From Gerris lacustris (Eukaryota > Arthropoda > Insecta > Hemiptera > Gerridae), in contig OX578278.1 of assembly GCA_951217055.1 (NCBI GenBank), positions 35,235,188 through 35,299,187 of the forward strand: a DNA stretch of 64,000 nucleotides. The letters are read 5' to 3'. This document shows positions 48,901 to 60,300 of this stretch, piece by piece. Position numbers and translations under genes: made by a program. A model generated the notes under the pieces. That model saw only the letters and a list, made by a program, of their open reading frames with translations. It was not told the DNA's origin and did no database searches. How positions within the stretch are numbered: the first letter of the stretch is position 1; each line of letters opens with the position of its first letter.

Positions 48901-50599
48901 TTAAGATATTATTTATTATAATATAATTAATAATCTAATCATTAAATTAACTGAAAAGGCATATTTTAAATATATAAAATTAATGGGTCGTTAATAAATT
49001 CAATTTAGTCTGCCTTGAAAAAACGAGTTGAAGCATTAGGTGGAAGTCTTGTATCAGAGAGAGGCAGAAGTAAGCTTCAGTTCGCTTCGATTATCAAACT
49101 TAAACGTAATAGATAGACTGTAATGAAACATCCAAACGCCGCGCCGTCATTTCTCAGAAAAATGTCCTTTGTATCATCGAATGATAAAATCTGGTTACAG
49201 AGGGGGAACATCCTCGCTTTCCTTATTTCACACTAGGGTATTTTAAACAAAATTTCCATGACTTCGAATCAAAATTAAATTGATACACATAGGCTTTTCC
49301 ATCACGCTTGATCAAATCCCCTTGCCTTCATTTTGAGCGCATTGCTGTTACAGAACAGTATAGACATCTCTCGTTTTCTAAGTTAAAAATATCTTGCCTT
49401 TTTTTCTCGAAAGCATTTCTGGAGGGAAATCCAATGTATATTCTAATTTGAGGCTCTTGCTACCTCGTCTGGAGAACGAGGTAGCTGTTCTCCTCCGTTT
49501 CCGATCACTTCCTCGGATTTCTCATTAAAATCTCTTCGTGAATTACTCTCCGCTTGCCGGTACGGAAAGAAAGTGCGTAGTCGAGGAGCCGAGATAACAC
49601 GCGGGAAACAGAAAGGAACAGGATCTGGTTTTCTTCGACACCTTGCCTTTCCATTTCAAATGACACGCGAGGAATTTCCAATGAGTTGCCGAGCTGGAGA
49701 AGTCCTTGCTCCCTCGTCGACTTCCGTCAGTATAAATTGTAAAAAGGAGTAAGAAAAAGCGGGCTAAGGAAAGGGGAGTAATAGAAACGAGATCAACAAA
49801 TTCAAACTTAAATTAAGCTTCGCCTCTCTGAAAAGGGAAGGCGGACGGATAAAATTTATGTTTATAATAAAGAAAAGAAAAGAAGCTTTAGTTGCCGAGC
49901 CAATATCTTCGATAAGGGTGCGAGGGTGGAAAAGGCCTCGTCAGTTCAAACGGGAAACCGACCCTCCCTCCGTGACGAGGGGCGTTATATTGATAGGGCT
50001 CCTAGGATTCACCGCTACAGCACTAGAAGGGCTTTAGATCCGGGCTGATCGATGTCGTCCAAGGGCCGGCAGATTGCAGAGACAAATGGAAATGACCTGT
50101 TATGAGAAGGGATAGGGAGGAAGGGATGAATCAATGTTTGGCCTGGATGAAGGCAGGGGTGGTAAGGACGACAGGGCAACACAATTAGCCCTGGTTGACC
50201 GCAGCCTATACCGCGGGTCTAGAACCGACTTAACTGCGCACAGTGACCGCCCTGTTAGCAGTACAGGCACCCGACAGAAATACACAATATATGTGGAGAT
50301 CACTGACCTTTACCGTCAAATCCGCACGACAATCATGCCATTAAACTCGAATCTCTAGTCGAGTATTTTGTCTCCTGCCTCCCGCAGCTACTATCATCAT
50401 TTGAATTCTATTCAGGTCCAATGTTATAACTTCAACTATTTTTAACCTTAATATATTTGTTTTTCTATGGCAAAACTTTGAACACTACTCGGGTAAACCT
50501 GTATATAAGTAAGACATTTTTAGAACAAATTTCCTTATGGAATGTGAAAGGCTCTGGAGCCCGGGAGTGAATTTTAACAAGAACGACCGTCACGACATC
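45931..50599. other. Large stretch without recognised gene
   Basis: Blocks 46300-47000 and 49000-50360 are less AT-rich. In the first, a plus-strand frame without ATG stays open for about 65 codons (roughly 46430-46636) after a TATATAAAG at 46424, but it matches nothing known. A perfect 10-bp-stem hairpin lies at 49459-49485. The stretch between is AT-rich. Confidence 0.4.
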
Positions 50600-51075
50600 G
50601 ACCGATGACGATCATTTAAGAAAAAGTAGACCAAATTAGTTGAAATTTGGTATACATGTTCATTCTACCAGTGCCCAGAAAAAGTTCGTTAGACAACGCT
50701 ATCCACCCAAGCGTTCGCGCGCAACGCTCGCGTAAACGTAAGCGTCAAATATAAAATTGGAATTTTAGGACGGGAAAAAATTCTAACTTCATCTATTCAA
50801 TGAGACCAACAACTTTTTTAAATATTTTATTTTAGTAAAACAAACGCAGACACCGCTATGAAGTGTTAAAAATCGCTAAAAACATTAAAGCGGTCCTACG
50901 ACCTACACGTTTAAAATGGAGAAAACAACGTTTTTACCGATATCTTACGTTCTAACGTAACGATTTTAATAAAACTTCATACAGATCGTCTAAAGTACAA
51001 TTATAAAAAGGCATGTAAAATTTCAACCAGATGCAAGCAGAGATTTTTGTGTTGTGAAGTGATATATTTTATAAT
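50600..51075 (-). repeat. Family B repeat, minus-strand copy
   Basis: Same landmarks in reverse: CGCGCAACGCTCGCGTAAAC, CAGACACCGCTATGAAG and TACCGATATCTTACGTTCTA. It lacks the terminal CGCTTACGCTCGC block. Confidence 0.7.
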
Positions 51076-51262
51076 ATTTTAATTGGAGTAGGCGTTGGGG
51101 AATAGTCCTGTTCCGTCACAACTCGGTCCTGTACTACAACCATCCTCTTTAACTTTTAACTCATCATGATAAACTATTTTCTCAACATTCAATACATATT
51201 TATTGTAAGTGATAACATGTATTGTAAGCAATTACATGTTTATTGTAATGATAAAGAAAATG

Positions 51263-51488
51263 CCTTACTTTTAATTTTGCCTTAAGTCCGCTAAGTCAGA
51301 CAAGAGCTAAAACTGCCAAACAAATAAAACACCCGACCTCACACTATCCTCCTACAGAACCATGTATACTAACGCTAACCTCTGTAGCCCCACAAATCTT
51401 TAACCAGCTACCCTTAGCAATAAGAAAGCTAAATAATCATACTAAATACAAAACAGAAATAATCTATTGGCTCACATCTACCACATAA
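51263..51488 (+). pseudogene. LINE fragment: extreme C-terminus of ORF2
   Basis: An uninterrupted frame of about 75 codons ends in TAA at 51486. Its last 35 codons hold the standard Jockey/CR1 C-terminal pattern (Pro-Gln-Ile-Phe-Asn-Gln-Leu-Pro-Leu-Ala-Ile-Arg-Lys-Leu). The following 300 bases, AT-rich with GTAAATAAGCTC near 51713, look like its 3' UTR. No catalytic part remains. Confidence 0.55.
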
Positions 51489-52055
51489 TTATAATAATAA
51501 TTTTAATTCTTACTTATTACTACTTACTTAATATCCTCACATAATTCCCTTTCTACTTTTATTATAATACTTACTCTGTCTGTACTCTTATTAATTTTAA
51601 TTTTATATTCTTATTTTTAAATTATTATTTCTTTTATTTTTTGTAAATTAATATTATTAATTGATTGAAATTCTTAATTTAATTTAAATTGTAATATTTT
51701 TATTTTCAATTATGTAAATAAGCTCTTATATATTATGAGGAAATGTTATGAAAATCTATTATGAAAATGTTTATATATAAATTGGAAATGTGAGTGTGTG
51801 TAGGAGTGGCTATATAATCACATTCCTCTATATCTATATAATACATTTAAATTTCCAAATGAGAAAGCTATATTTCCAAGCTTATATAGGCTTATATGCG
51901 GCCAGTAAGTAAAACTAGTTTTGTCTTTGAAAGTTCTATCATATGCTGTGTCTGAATTTTATACCATAAGCATAATTTGTTATATTCTAAATAAATAAAT
52001 AAATATAATAAATATAAAAGTACAAATAGTTAATTACTTTTAATTTTGTCCCTTT

Positions 52056-52588
52056 TTACTTTCTAATATTAAAGAGAAAGTATTTTGATGGCACGAAAAT
52101 TCAATTTTTAGATTTTGATAGATTTATACGTCTGGAGGTCCCCAGAGTCCAAAAAAATGGGCTTAAAAAAATGTCTGTCGTCTGAGCAGACGCCTGGAGC
52201 CTACACTACCGGGCCGAACAAAGCGAAATCGAGAAATGAATTTTACTCCAAATTTGGGTGTGCAACCCCCAAAAAACTTCTTGAAAACGATTCCGACGAT
52301 TTTGATTAAAAAATTCTAAAATGTAGTCCATTTAAATACGAATCTAACAATATAAGCCGTTTTCCCGGGAAAAATCTAGTTTCTGAGAAAATAGCTTTAA
52401 ACGCGGACGGAGAGAGGTCGAGTTCGATTTGGCCAGCCGATGATAACTTTTGATAAAATGTTTAGTAATAATTAAACGTATGTACCTATGAAAACTTGAA
52501 AATTAACAAATGGAAAAACCTGAACAAAGTAAATATGAACATGAATATGAGAAAGTTTGTCTGAGTTGTCTCGGACCGATTTTTTAAC
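52056..52588 (+). repeat. Family A repeat, copy 3
   Basis: Recognised by the hairpin-like start (ACTTTCTAATATTAAAGAGA), GGTCCCCAGAGTCC, GACGCCTGGAGCC, ACGCGGACGGAGAGAG and the closing CTCGGACCGATTTTT. The B box is degenerate (GAGTTCGATTTGG). Confidence 0.7.
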
Positions 52589-53839
52589 TCTATACATCGT
52601 ATATACTTAACGTGTGATTTTATCATTTATACTTAATGAAATGCGTCAGGAACTTCGTTCCTACCGGTTGTACCGCGACACCACACGTATTAAAAAAAAA
52701 TTAAGGCCGGTTACTAAGTTAATAAATCGGTCATTACGTTTGAGTGAATTTGAAGGCTGGAGAGATGGATTCCGGAGATTTCCCTTTTTACTTCCCTTCA
52801 ATATCTGGTTCTGACAGAAACTCGAAGTAAAAGGCTTGCCTTCTTTCGTGAAAAGTCTTGCTTTTCTGAACAAGTCAGTGAAAATCAGAAGGTCCGAGAG
52901 TCTTGTCAGAGGATGCGGAATATTTGGCAAGGATGGGTTCATAATTAGTTAGGAATGTTTCTGCGAGACGAAGAAGCTCCATTCAGTGCCCTCGAGTCAT
53001 GTTTTCGGCCTTGTTTGTTAGGGAAAGGGAGCGCAAGCCTTTAGTCCGGGATATTTCAGAGAGGTTGCGCCCTTCTGCCCTCTTACATCTCGATATCTTA
53101 AGCAAAAGTTTCGCCTCCTCCCTTATTCCAGGGCCCTTCAATTAAACATTTCTCAAACTCAATCAGGGAAGGATCTCAGCGGATCCCAGCGCCCTTAGAG
53201 ATGAATTGTTGATCCGTAAACTTGCCTCTCCCTAGAGGGCTCTCACGGTCATATCTATTATTCCATTATTATTAAAACCTTTATAGAATGAATCTCTCAC
53301 CATTCCTCGACGAGACAAGGCCATTCTAGGAAAAACAGTTAATTTTTTTTTTAAAAAAAAAGAAAATACCCAGCTTAGAGGAAGCTTTATTCTAAATATT
53401 TCTAAACACTTTTGAAATTAGATGGCTTTAAGTTTTCAAACTACAATAATTACAAACTCATCTTTCTTTATAATTCTTAACCTAAAACTTTTATTTTGTG
53501 AACTAAATAAAATATTATTTAATAATTATTATTTTGCCCCCGGCAAGATACAACCTTGTAGTCACAGCATACATTTATATATAAAAGTTAGTTTTATAAA
53601 GATTATAACAATTAATAAAAGACAAAAAGCCTCACACACTAGTAGTTTCAAAATAAACTAGGAAAATATACAATCTACTGAATGAGGCGGGACCAAGGCT
53701 AGAAACAAAATATATTCGAAATCCTCTTCACTAATAGGTAGAAAAGGGCAGAGGTATGAAGAAATAAGGCAGAAACAGGAGATACGCAATTTTTAAACGG
53801 AGGGTGACCCATCTGTATTTATAAAGAAGAGTGTCTTTT
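52589..53839. other. No gene recognised
   Basis: Block 52640-53290 is less AT-rich with overlapping open frames on both strands (66 and 93 codons) that are not recognised. The rest is AT-rich and may include the body of the Helitron-like element ending at 53980. Confidence 0.4.
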
Positions 53840-53980
53840 TATTTTTACAAATCTTTAATTTTATTCCGAGCTTGATGAAAGTTTGCACACTTGACATTTA
53901 AAACAAGAAGAGAGTCACTATCTACATGAGATTTAGAAAAACAACCCCCCTCCCCGGGCAACACCGGGTACTTTAGCTAG
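53840..53980 (+). mobile_element. Helitron-like 3' end, plus strand
   Basis: A CCCGG...CCGGG hairpin (53953-53968), an 8-base spacer, then CTAG at 53977-53980 and a host T. Upstream TTTGCACACTTGACATTTAA matches the copy at 299-720. The same hairpin-to-CTAG geometry in both copies supports the call. The 5' end is not located. Confidence 0.55.
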
Positions 53981-54836
53981 TAATTTCAATAAAAAGAAAT
54001 AAACTAAACACAAATAAAATTTTTTTAATTATTTTTCTTCTCAGAACAAACTTACTGGGCCACAAAATCAGAAGCTTGAGTGCAAATACTCGGTTATACT
54101 TATTTACATATAGGTATATAATATATATGTGGTATGAAAATAGTGATATATGTTGAGAATATCTACGAAACAATTCGCTTCTCGATATACCCGCAAAGAG
54201 GTTATACCTACCTAGATTCAAATGAATATTTTAAGCAATTAATGTTCACCTGGTAGGGTTCGGAACGTTGCGTGTATATGCTACATTACAATCGATATGA
54301 AAAATGTATTAATTCTGCTGAAATTTAGTACTCAAATAACTTTTATTTACGATACTCCAGCTGACTTTATTTGACGACATGAACATATAATTTTACTTCT
54401 GAGAAACCCTCATCAACTTTTCAATAATGAGTATGGTTATTATTATAGATGCTGAGAACAAGAACAGCCCGTTTTATTAAATAACAAAAGTTTTAATTTC
54501 TAATGTAGAGCTTATATTTTGTATAATTTAAAGATATTTCAAACCAAAGAATAAGCGAAAGTGGAATTAATTTCAAAAAGAATCATGAAAAACGCAAAGC
54601 CGCTCCACAATAAGAAAGTTTAATTTTTAGAACTAGCTTTTGTCCTATCGGCCATCATCAGTGCCAGTTAAAAGTAAAGGAAAATCCTGACTTGGAGTCA
54701 CATGAGAGACAAACAAACGGACTCCATATTCTGCCCGTTTTTAGCGAATTTCCAAGGGAAAAAATTCGCTAATGGAGCCACTGGCCAAAATACGTTTCAT
54801 GGGTCCCTGATCACGAAAAAATAGGTTTTACAAATC

Positions 54837-54839
<3 letters not shown>
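53981..54839. other. No gene seen
   Basis: AT-rich, with no recognisable feature. Confidence 0.5.

Positions 54840-54886
<47 letters not shown>
54840..54886. repeat. (TA)n microsatellite
   Basis: Lies directly before the CACTGAGAAAAA start of the 203-bp tandem repeat. Confidence 0.95.
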
Positions 54887-54889
<3 letters not shown>

Positions 54890-55530
54890 TGAGAAAAAAG
54901 AGGATTTTTCTGCGCAACTAAATTATAGTTAGGAGCATATTTGTTGGTGCAAAACAGAATTTTATTGCGGCCATCTAGAATTTATTTAATTTAGAAGAAC
55001 ACGTTTTGTTATTCTAACTAAACGAATATAGTTAAAAGTTATTTACTTGTTTCAACTGAACAATAGTTAATCACAACGTCTAAATATTGGGTCTAAATAA
55101 AAAAATCAGTTGCGCTAACTAAAGGAATTTAGTTAAAATTTTTTTTTCATCCTTCAACTATTTGTTTGTCAGCTCAACGTTAAACCATTTGTGGGCAATG
55201 AAAGTTTCAGTAGTGATAACAGAATAAAGTAGTTAAGTTTAAATTTGACTGTATTTAACTATTTTACAGTTGATACAAATGGTAAACTATAGCTAGTTAC
55301 AAGGAGATTTTTCTGTAGAGGTAACTAGACATATTTAGTTAGGAATTTTGAAACCTTTAACTATAATTTTTAGTTGTGCTTAACGTTATAACAGTTAGGA
55401 GCAATGAGAGTGTTAGTTAGTAATAACTTAACAAAATAGTTAAGTTCGAATTCGCTGCTTTTAACTATCTAACAGTTGAGACTAATGGTAAACCCTAGTT
55501 AATTACAATAAGCGGATTCTGTTTATCACT
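54887..55530 (+). repeat. ~203-bp tandem repeat rich in AACTA/TAGTT, next to (TA)n
   Basis: Starts CACTGAGAAAAAAGAGG right after the (TA)n tract. Two clear units begin at 55178 and 55381, sharing AACGTTA, AGTAGTTAAGTT-type and CTAATGGTAAAC-type blocks, and a more decayed unit precedes them. Related AACTA-rich sequence recurs at 57030-57180 and 63650-63830. Confidence 0.65.
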
Positions 55531-55654
55531 AGTGGAATATTTAATTTTTACTTTCTCTCACCTTCTACCAAAGATTTAAAGGAAAAGTATTGTGTTAACC
55601 AAAAAAAAAAAAAAAAAAAAAAAAAAAACCGGAATTTCACAACTTTTTTTAATG
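55531..55654. repeat. Short family A-like start and poly(A) tract
   Basis: CTTTCTCACCTTCTACCAAA then AAGGAAAAGTATTGTG resembles the start of family A, followed by a run of about 28 A (55601-55628). Confidence 0.4.
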
Positions 55655-56690
55655 TTAAATTATTTTATTTTATTTATTATTTTATTTTATATATTAGCTG
55701 CGTTGCCAAGCTGTTTGCTTGGATGCAGTAGGTCATATAATAGTACAAAAAAAAATACAAGAAAACTTAAATACATAAATACAAAAACTTAAATACATTG
55801 AGTATTAGGAATAATATAAGTATAAATTATCAAAATATATACAGTGATAAATTTGATAAGAGCAGAAAAAAACAGACAATCAACTTAAACATAGAATAAA
55901 AGGTAAAAAATATTAATCAAATAAAATATATATTTCAACATTCTTCCTGCATATATTCTTGAACACTATAATATGCCTTTTTTTCAAGAAACCTCTTTAA
56001 ACTATTTTTAAATTGTTTTGTTGTGGCATATTGTTTCAATGAGGCAGGTTATCTGTTGAAACAGGCCACTGCAAAGTTGAAGGCAGATAATTTTTATACA
56101 CTAGTCCTACACTTTAATAGGTATAGATAGTCTTTGTGCCTTGTGTTCATGTTATGTGTGTCACTATATTTTCTAAATTTCTGTGGATAATTGGCCGCAT
56201 ATAGGCAGGATTCTTGGATTAAAATTGAATAGAAGGTTAGGAGGTTATGTTGCATGAAAATCGGTTTGACTGAGTCGCGAGAAGAAAGATGAAATATCGT
56301 CCTTATTATTCTTTTCTGAATAATAAAAACCCTTTTGGCCCGCGCACTGGTGCCCCAAGCAAGAATGTGACTTGACATGAAAGGGTAAGCTAAACCATAA
56401 TAAAGCATCATAATAACTCCTTCCGAATTAAACCTTCTTAATTTTCTTATTAAATAATAGGCCGAGTTAAGTTTTTTTACAACATTATTGACATGGTCGC
56501 TATATTTTAGGTTGCAATCGAGTGTTAATCCTAAAAGTTTACCCATGGGAACCGTAGACAGGGAACTACTATTAACCAGCGACAGAAAAGTCAGCGGACG
56601 AGAAATATTATTATTAGAGAATATTATCGATGTGCTTTTGGATTCATTAATAATCAACTTGTTGACAGTAAAACATCTTATAAAAGATTA
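55655..56690 (-). pseudogene. LINE fragment: C-terminal part of a CR1/Jockey-like ORF2 and 3' end
   Basis: A frame of 187 codons (56094-56657) encodes the region after the reverse-transcriptase core: Val-Asn-Lys-Leu-x-Ile-Asn-x-x-Lys-type start, then Gly-Leu-Thr-Leu-Asp-x-x-Leu-x-x-x-x-His, Leu-x-x-Ile-Arg-x-x-Phe, and Arg-Ile-Ile-Arg-Thr-Ile. An in-frame stop lies just upstream (about 56690). Past 56094 the frame shifts, and the expected C-terminal Phe-Leu-Glu-Lys-Lys-Ala-Tyr-Tyr-Ser-Val block can be read near 55960-56030. The 3' end is an AAATA-rich tail. The 5' truncation is typical of LINE insertion. The catalytic domain is absent, so it is dead. Confidence 0.75.
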
Positions 56691-57330
56691 GGGACAATTT
56701 TGTTACTCTAAGTTTACTTCCCAGAATATGAAACACATGACATATATAAAGTCTGTATAAAGAAGATATTTTAAACCAAGTAAATCCCCTTAAGTTTATA
56801 ACATTTTGAGAAATAAAATGTGGGAAAACTATTATTTAAATCCTTACAATATTTGTATTATAGACCTAATACAGATTATAGTATTTTTCAGAAATAACCC
56901 ATTTCAAGATTTCAAAGTATAGTTAAGTGTCTTATCCATTCAGATATAATTCTTAGGTAAAGGTTTACTAGAAAGAAGGCATATACAAATCCCGTTATTT
57001 CATCATTGTGTCCCGAACGTCTAGTCTAAAGTAAGATATTTGTTAGTTTTAACTATTTCTAGTAGGATTAAACAGAACTTACAGCTACTTTAACAGAAGT
57101 ATAGTTAGATCGCTAGGGTTTTCCAGTTAGCTCCAGTGAACTAACACCCCCACCACTACCCTGACCAGACATTTAGTTAAGGCTTTTAAGCGAGCATCAT
57201 TCCGGTCCCAGACACCACTCGGTACGTAGGTATTTGTGAGAATACACCATACATAGTGCGAATGATTATTAAAATTTATAAATCAAATTATTTAGTGTGG
57301 GTGTTAAATACAAGTTCTTATACTCCTAAA

Positions 57331-60300
57331 ATGGACGAGGGGACAGCTCAGCTTTTGAAAAATTGGGGTTTGGAAGAGCTTCAAGACTCCTTTAATGGTA
57401 AGTTCAAACCTATTTAATTATTATTATAATAACTATTATAATTATATAATTCTAATACTTATATAATTATTATACTAATTATTTTTTTATAATATCAATA
57501 GTGGATTGTATTGTAACATATAACTCTATTTTGTTTCATTTTATTTAATTAAACTTATTTCGATTATGAAATTTATTTTTTTATCATTTCATTTATTCAT
57601 CATTGCTATTTTTCTGATGTTACCATTATTTATGAATTTATTTATAGTAAGTAATATATTTGAAACTCTGCTAATTGACATTTTTATGCGTAAGATAATA
57701 GGAAAATACTTGATAATTAATATGTTTGAAACTAGTTCGTGTAATATGTATAATTATTTAATATTTACAACATTATAATTATGACATTGTTGACAAATAC
57801 AAACTGACATATCAAATCTCCCCCCTGATTTACAACTTCACAATTTGGTCTATATGCCTTCTCCAAATTTCTCCATCTTCCATCATTATTCTGTAAATAA
57901 CCGCGCCTTCTTGATTTATTACCTTCCCTTTTCTCCATTTGTTTCCAGTCCTATAGTCTCTAACTTGAACTTTGTCCCCCGGTTGGACACTTCTGTTCGC
58001 TTTTTGGTGAGTGAATTCATTTTCGTTTCTAGTCAAAAGGTCGATTCTTGTTTTTATATCTCGCCCAAACATCAGCTTATAAGCTGATTGTCCTGTCGCA
58101 TTAGGTGCTTTCCTTATTTGCATTAGAAGCATTGCAATTTTCGTTTCAATGTTGCCTTGATCGTTTCCCATTGCTTTTAAATGATTTTTGATAGTTTGAA
58201 CATTTCTTTCTGCTAATCCGTTTGATTTTGGGCAATAAGGCGCTATTGTTCTATGTGCTATTCCACATGTTTGCATAAAATTTTTAAAGTCTTTTGCCGT
58301 AAATTGTGGTCCATTATCAGAAACAAGTGTTGTAGGTATGCCGAATGTAGAGAATAATTTTCTTAACTCCTTTATACACCAAAGGGACCCTGCATTTTTC
58401 GTTGGTATTACTTCTACCCATTTTGAGAATGAATCCACAACTATAAAATAAAAATATCCTTTTCTCGGCTCCGCAAAATCTACATGAATTCGCTGCCAGG
58501 GTCTGTCTGTCGGGTTCCACGGATGATCAGCTTCCTTGCTCGGCTCCTTTCTTTTTTCCTGACACTGCACACAGTTTTTAACTAACGCGTCAATATCTTG
58601 GTCTAGATTTCTCCAATAACAATGGCTTCGGGCTATCTGTTTCATTTTAACAACTCCTAAATGACCAATATGGAGTTCATTCAAAACCTCACTCTGTAGT
58701 ATTTTTGGAATTACCACTCTACAGCCCTTGAATAAGCACCCGTTCTGAATTGTGTACTCATTATCATTCATCCCCAGCCTTCTCAACGTTTTACCTTCTG
58801 TTAAATATTGAGCAGCTGTTTTTAATTTGCTGTCTTTTCGAGTTTCTTCGGCTATTCTTGAACATGTAACTGGCATAGCTTCTATTTGACGTAGCTGAAA
58901 CCATTCACTGTCATCTTTATGACTTAAGTCCTTTGGATTTTCCACTGGAAATCGTGACAAAAAATCTGCATTAGCGTTTTCTTTTGATGATCTGTATACA
59001 ATTTTGTAGTCAAAGCCAGACAAAAAGTGAGCGTAGTTAAAGATTCTAGTTGCTGATATTGTAGGAAGGGTTGAATGCGGATTGAAAATAGAAATTAACG
59101 GTTTATGATCTGTTACCAGCGTGAACTTCCTGCCATAGCAGTACTGGAAGAATTTTTTAAGGCCCCAATATATCGCCGTTGCCTCCTTATCAATTTGACT
59201 GTAATTTGCTTCACTCCTTGTCAAGGTACGGGAGGCGTAAGCAATCGGTCTTTCTGTTCCGTCGTTCATCCTATGACTCAAGACTGCCCCTAACCCGACT
59301 GGTGAAGCGTCTGTTGCTAAAATCAACTCAAGTTTAGGATCATAATGCATTAGTGTGTTGTCACTTGTAAGTTCTTTCTTAATTTGCTTAAAACTCTTCT
59401 CACATTCTTCCGTCCATTTGAATGGTACTTCTTTTCTCAAAAGTCTAGTTAGTGGATACAATTTTGATGCCAGGTCCGGTACGAATTTCATGTAATAATT
59501 TGCTAAACCTAAAAATGTTCTCAGTTCATTAATGTCTTGCGGTGATCTTGTATTTGTTACAGCTTTTATCTTTTCCTGTGACTTGTGCAATCCTTTCTCA
59601 TCTACTATATGACCAAGGTATTCAATTCTTGTTTTAAAAAATTGGCATTTATCCTTGTTTAGTCTTAAATTGTACTGCCTTAACTTCCGAAAGACTGCTT
59701 CTAATCTTTGTAACAATTCTTCATTGTTTACTCCTTGCACTATTATATCGTCGAAAAAGTAAGCAACTCCTGGCAAATCTTGTAGTACTTGATGCATGAA
59801 TCTATTCCAAATAGAAGGGGCCACTTTAACTCCAAACATCAAGCGATTCACTTTATACGCCCCTTTATGTGTGCTTAATGTTTGCATTTTGGAACTTTCT
59901 TCATCTGTTAGCATATGCAAGTAGGCGTTACTTATATCAAGGGTGCAAAACACCTTTCCTCCTGTCATTTTAGCAAAGATATCTTCTATCATTGGAATGG
60001 GAAACACATCCTCTTTTATTACTTTATTGAGTGTCACTTTAAAATCGGCACAAATGCGTATGGCTCCTGTAGGTTTCATGACTGGTACTATTGGTGTGCC
60101 CCATTCGCTGAAATCTACTCTCGAAATGATCCCTTCCTTTTCCAGTCTGTCCAGTTCAGCTTCCACTTTTGTTTTTATGGCGAATGGGACTGGTCTCGCC
60201 TTCATAAAAATTGGTATTGTTCCATCCAAAAGTTGATATTTAGCTTGAAAATTGGGTATAGCACCAATTTCTTTTTTGAAAATGTCCTTATACATATCAA

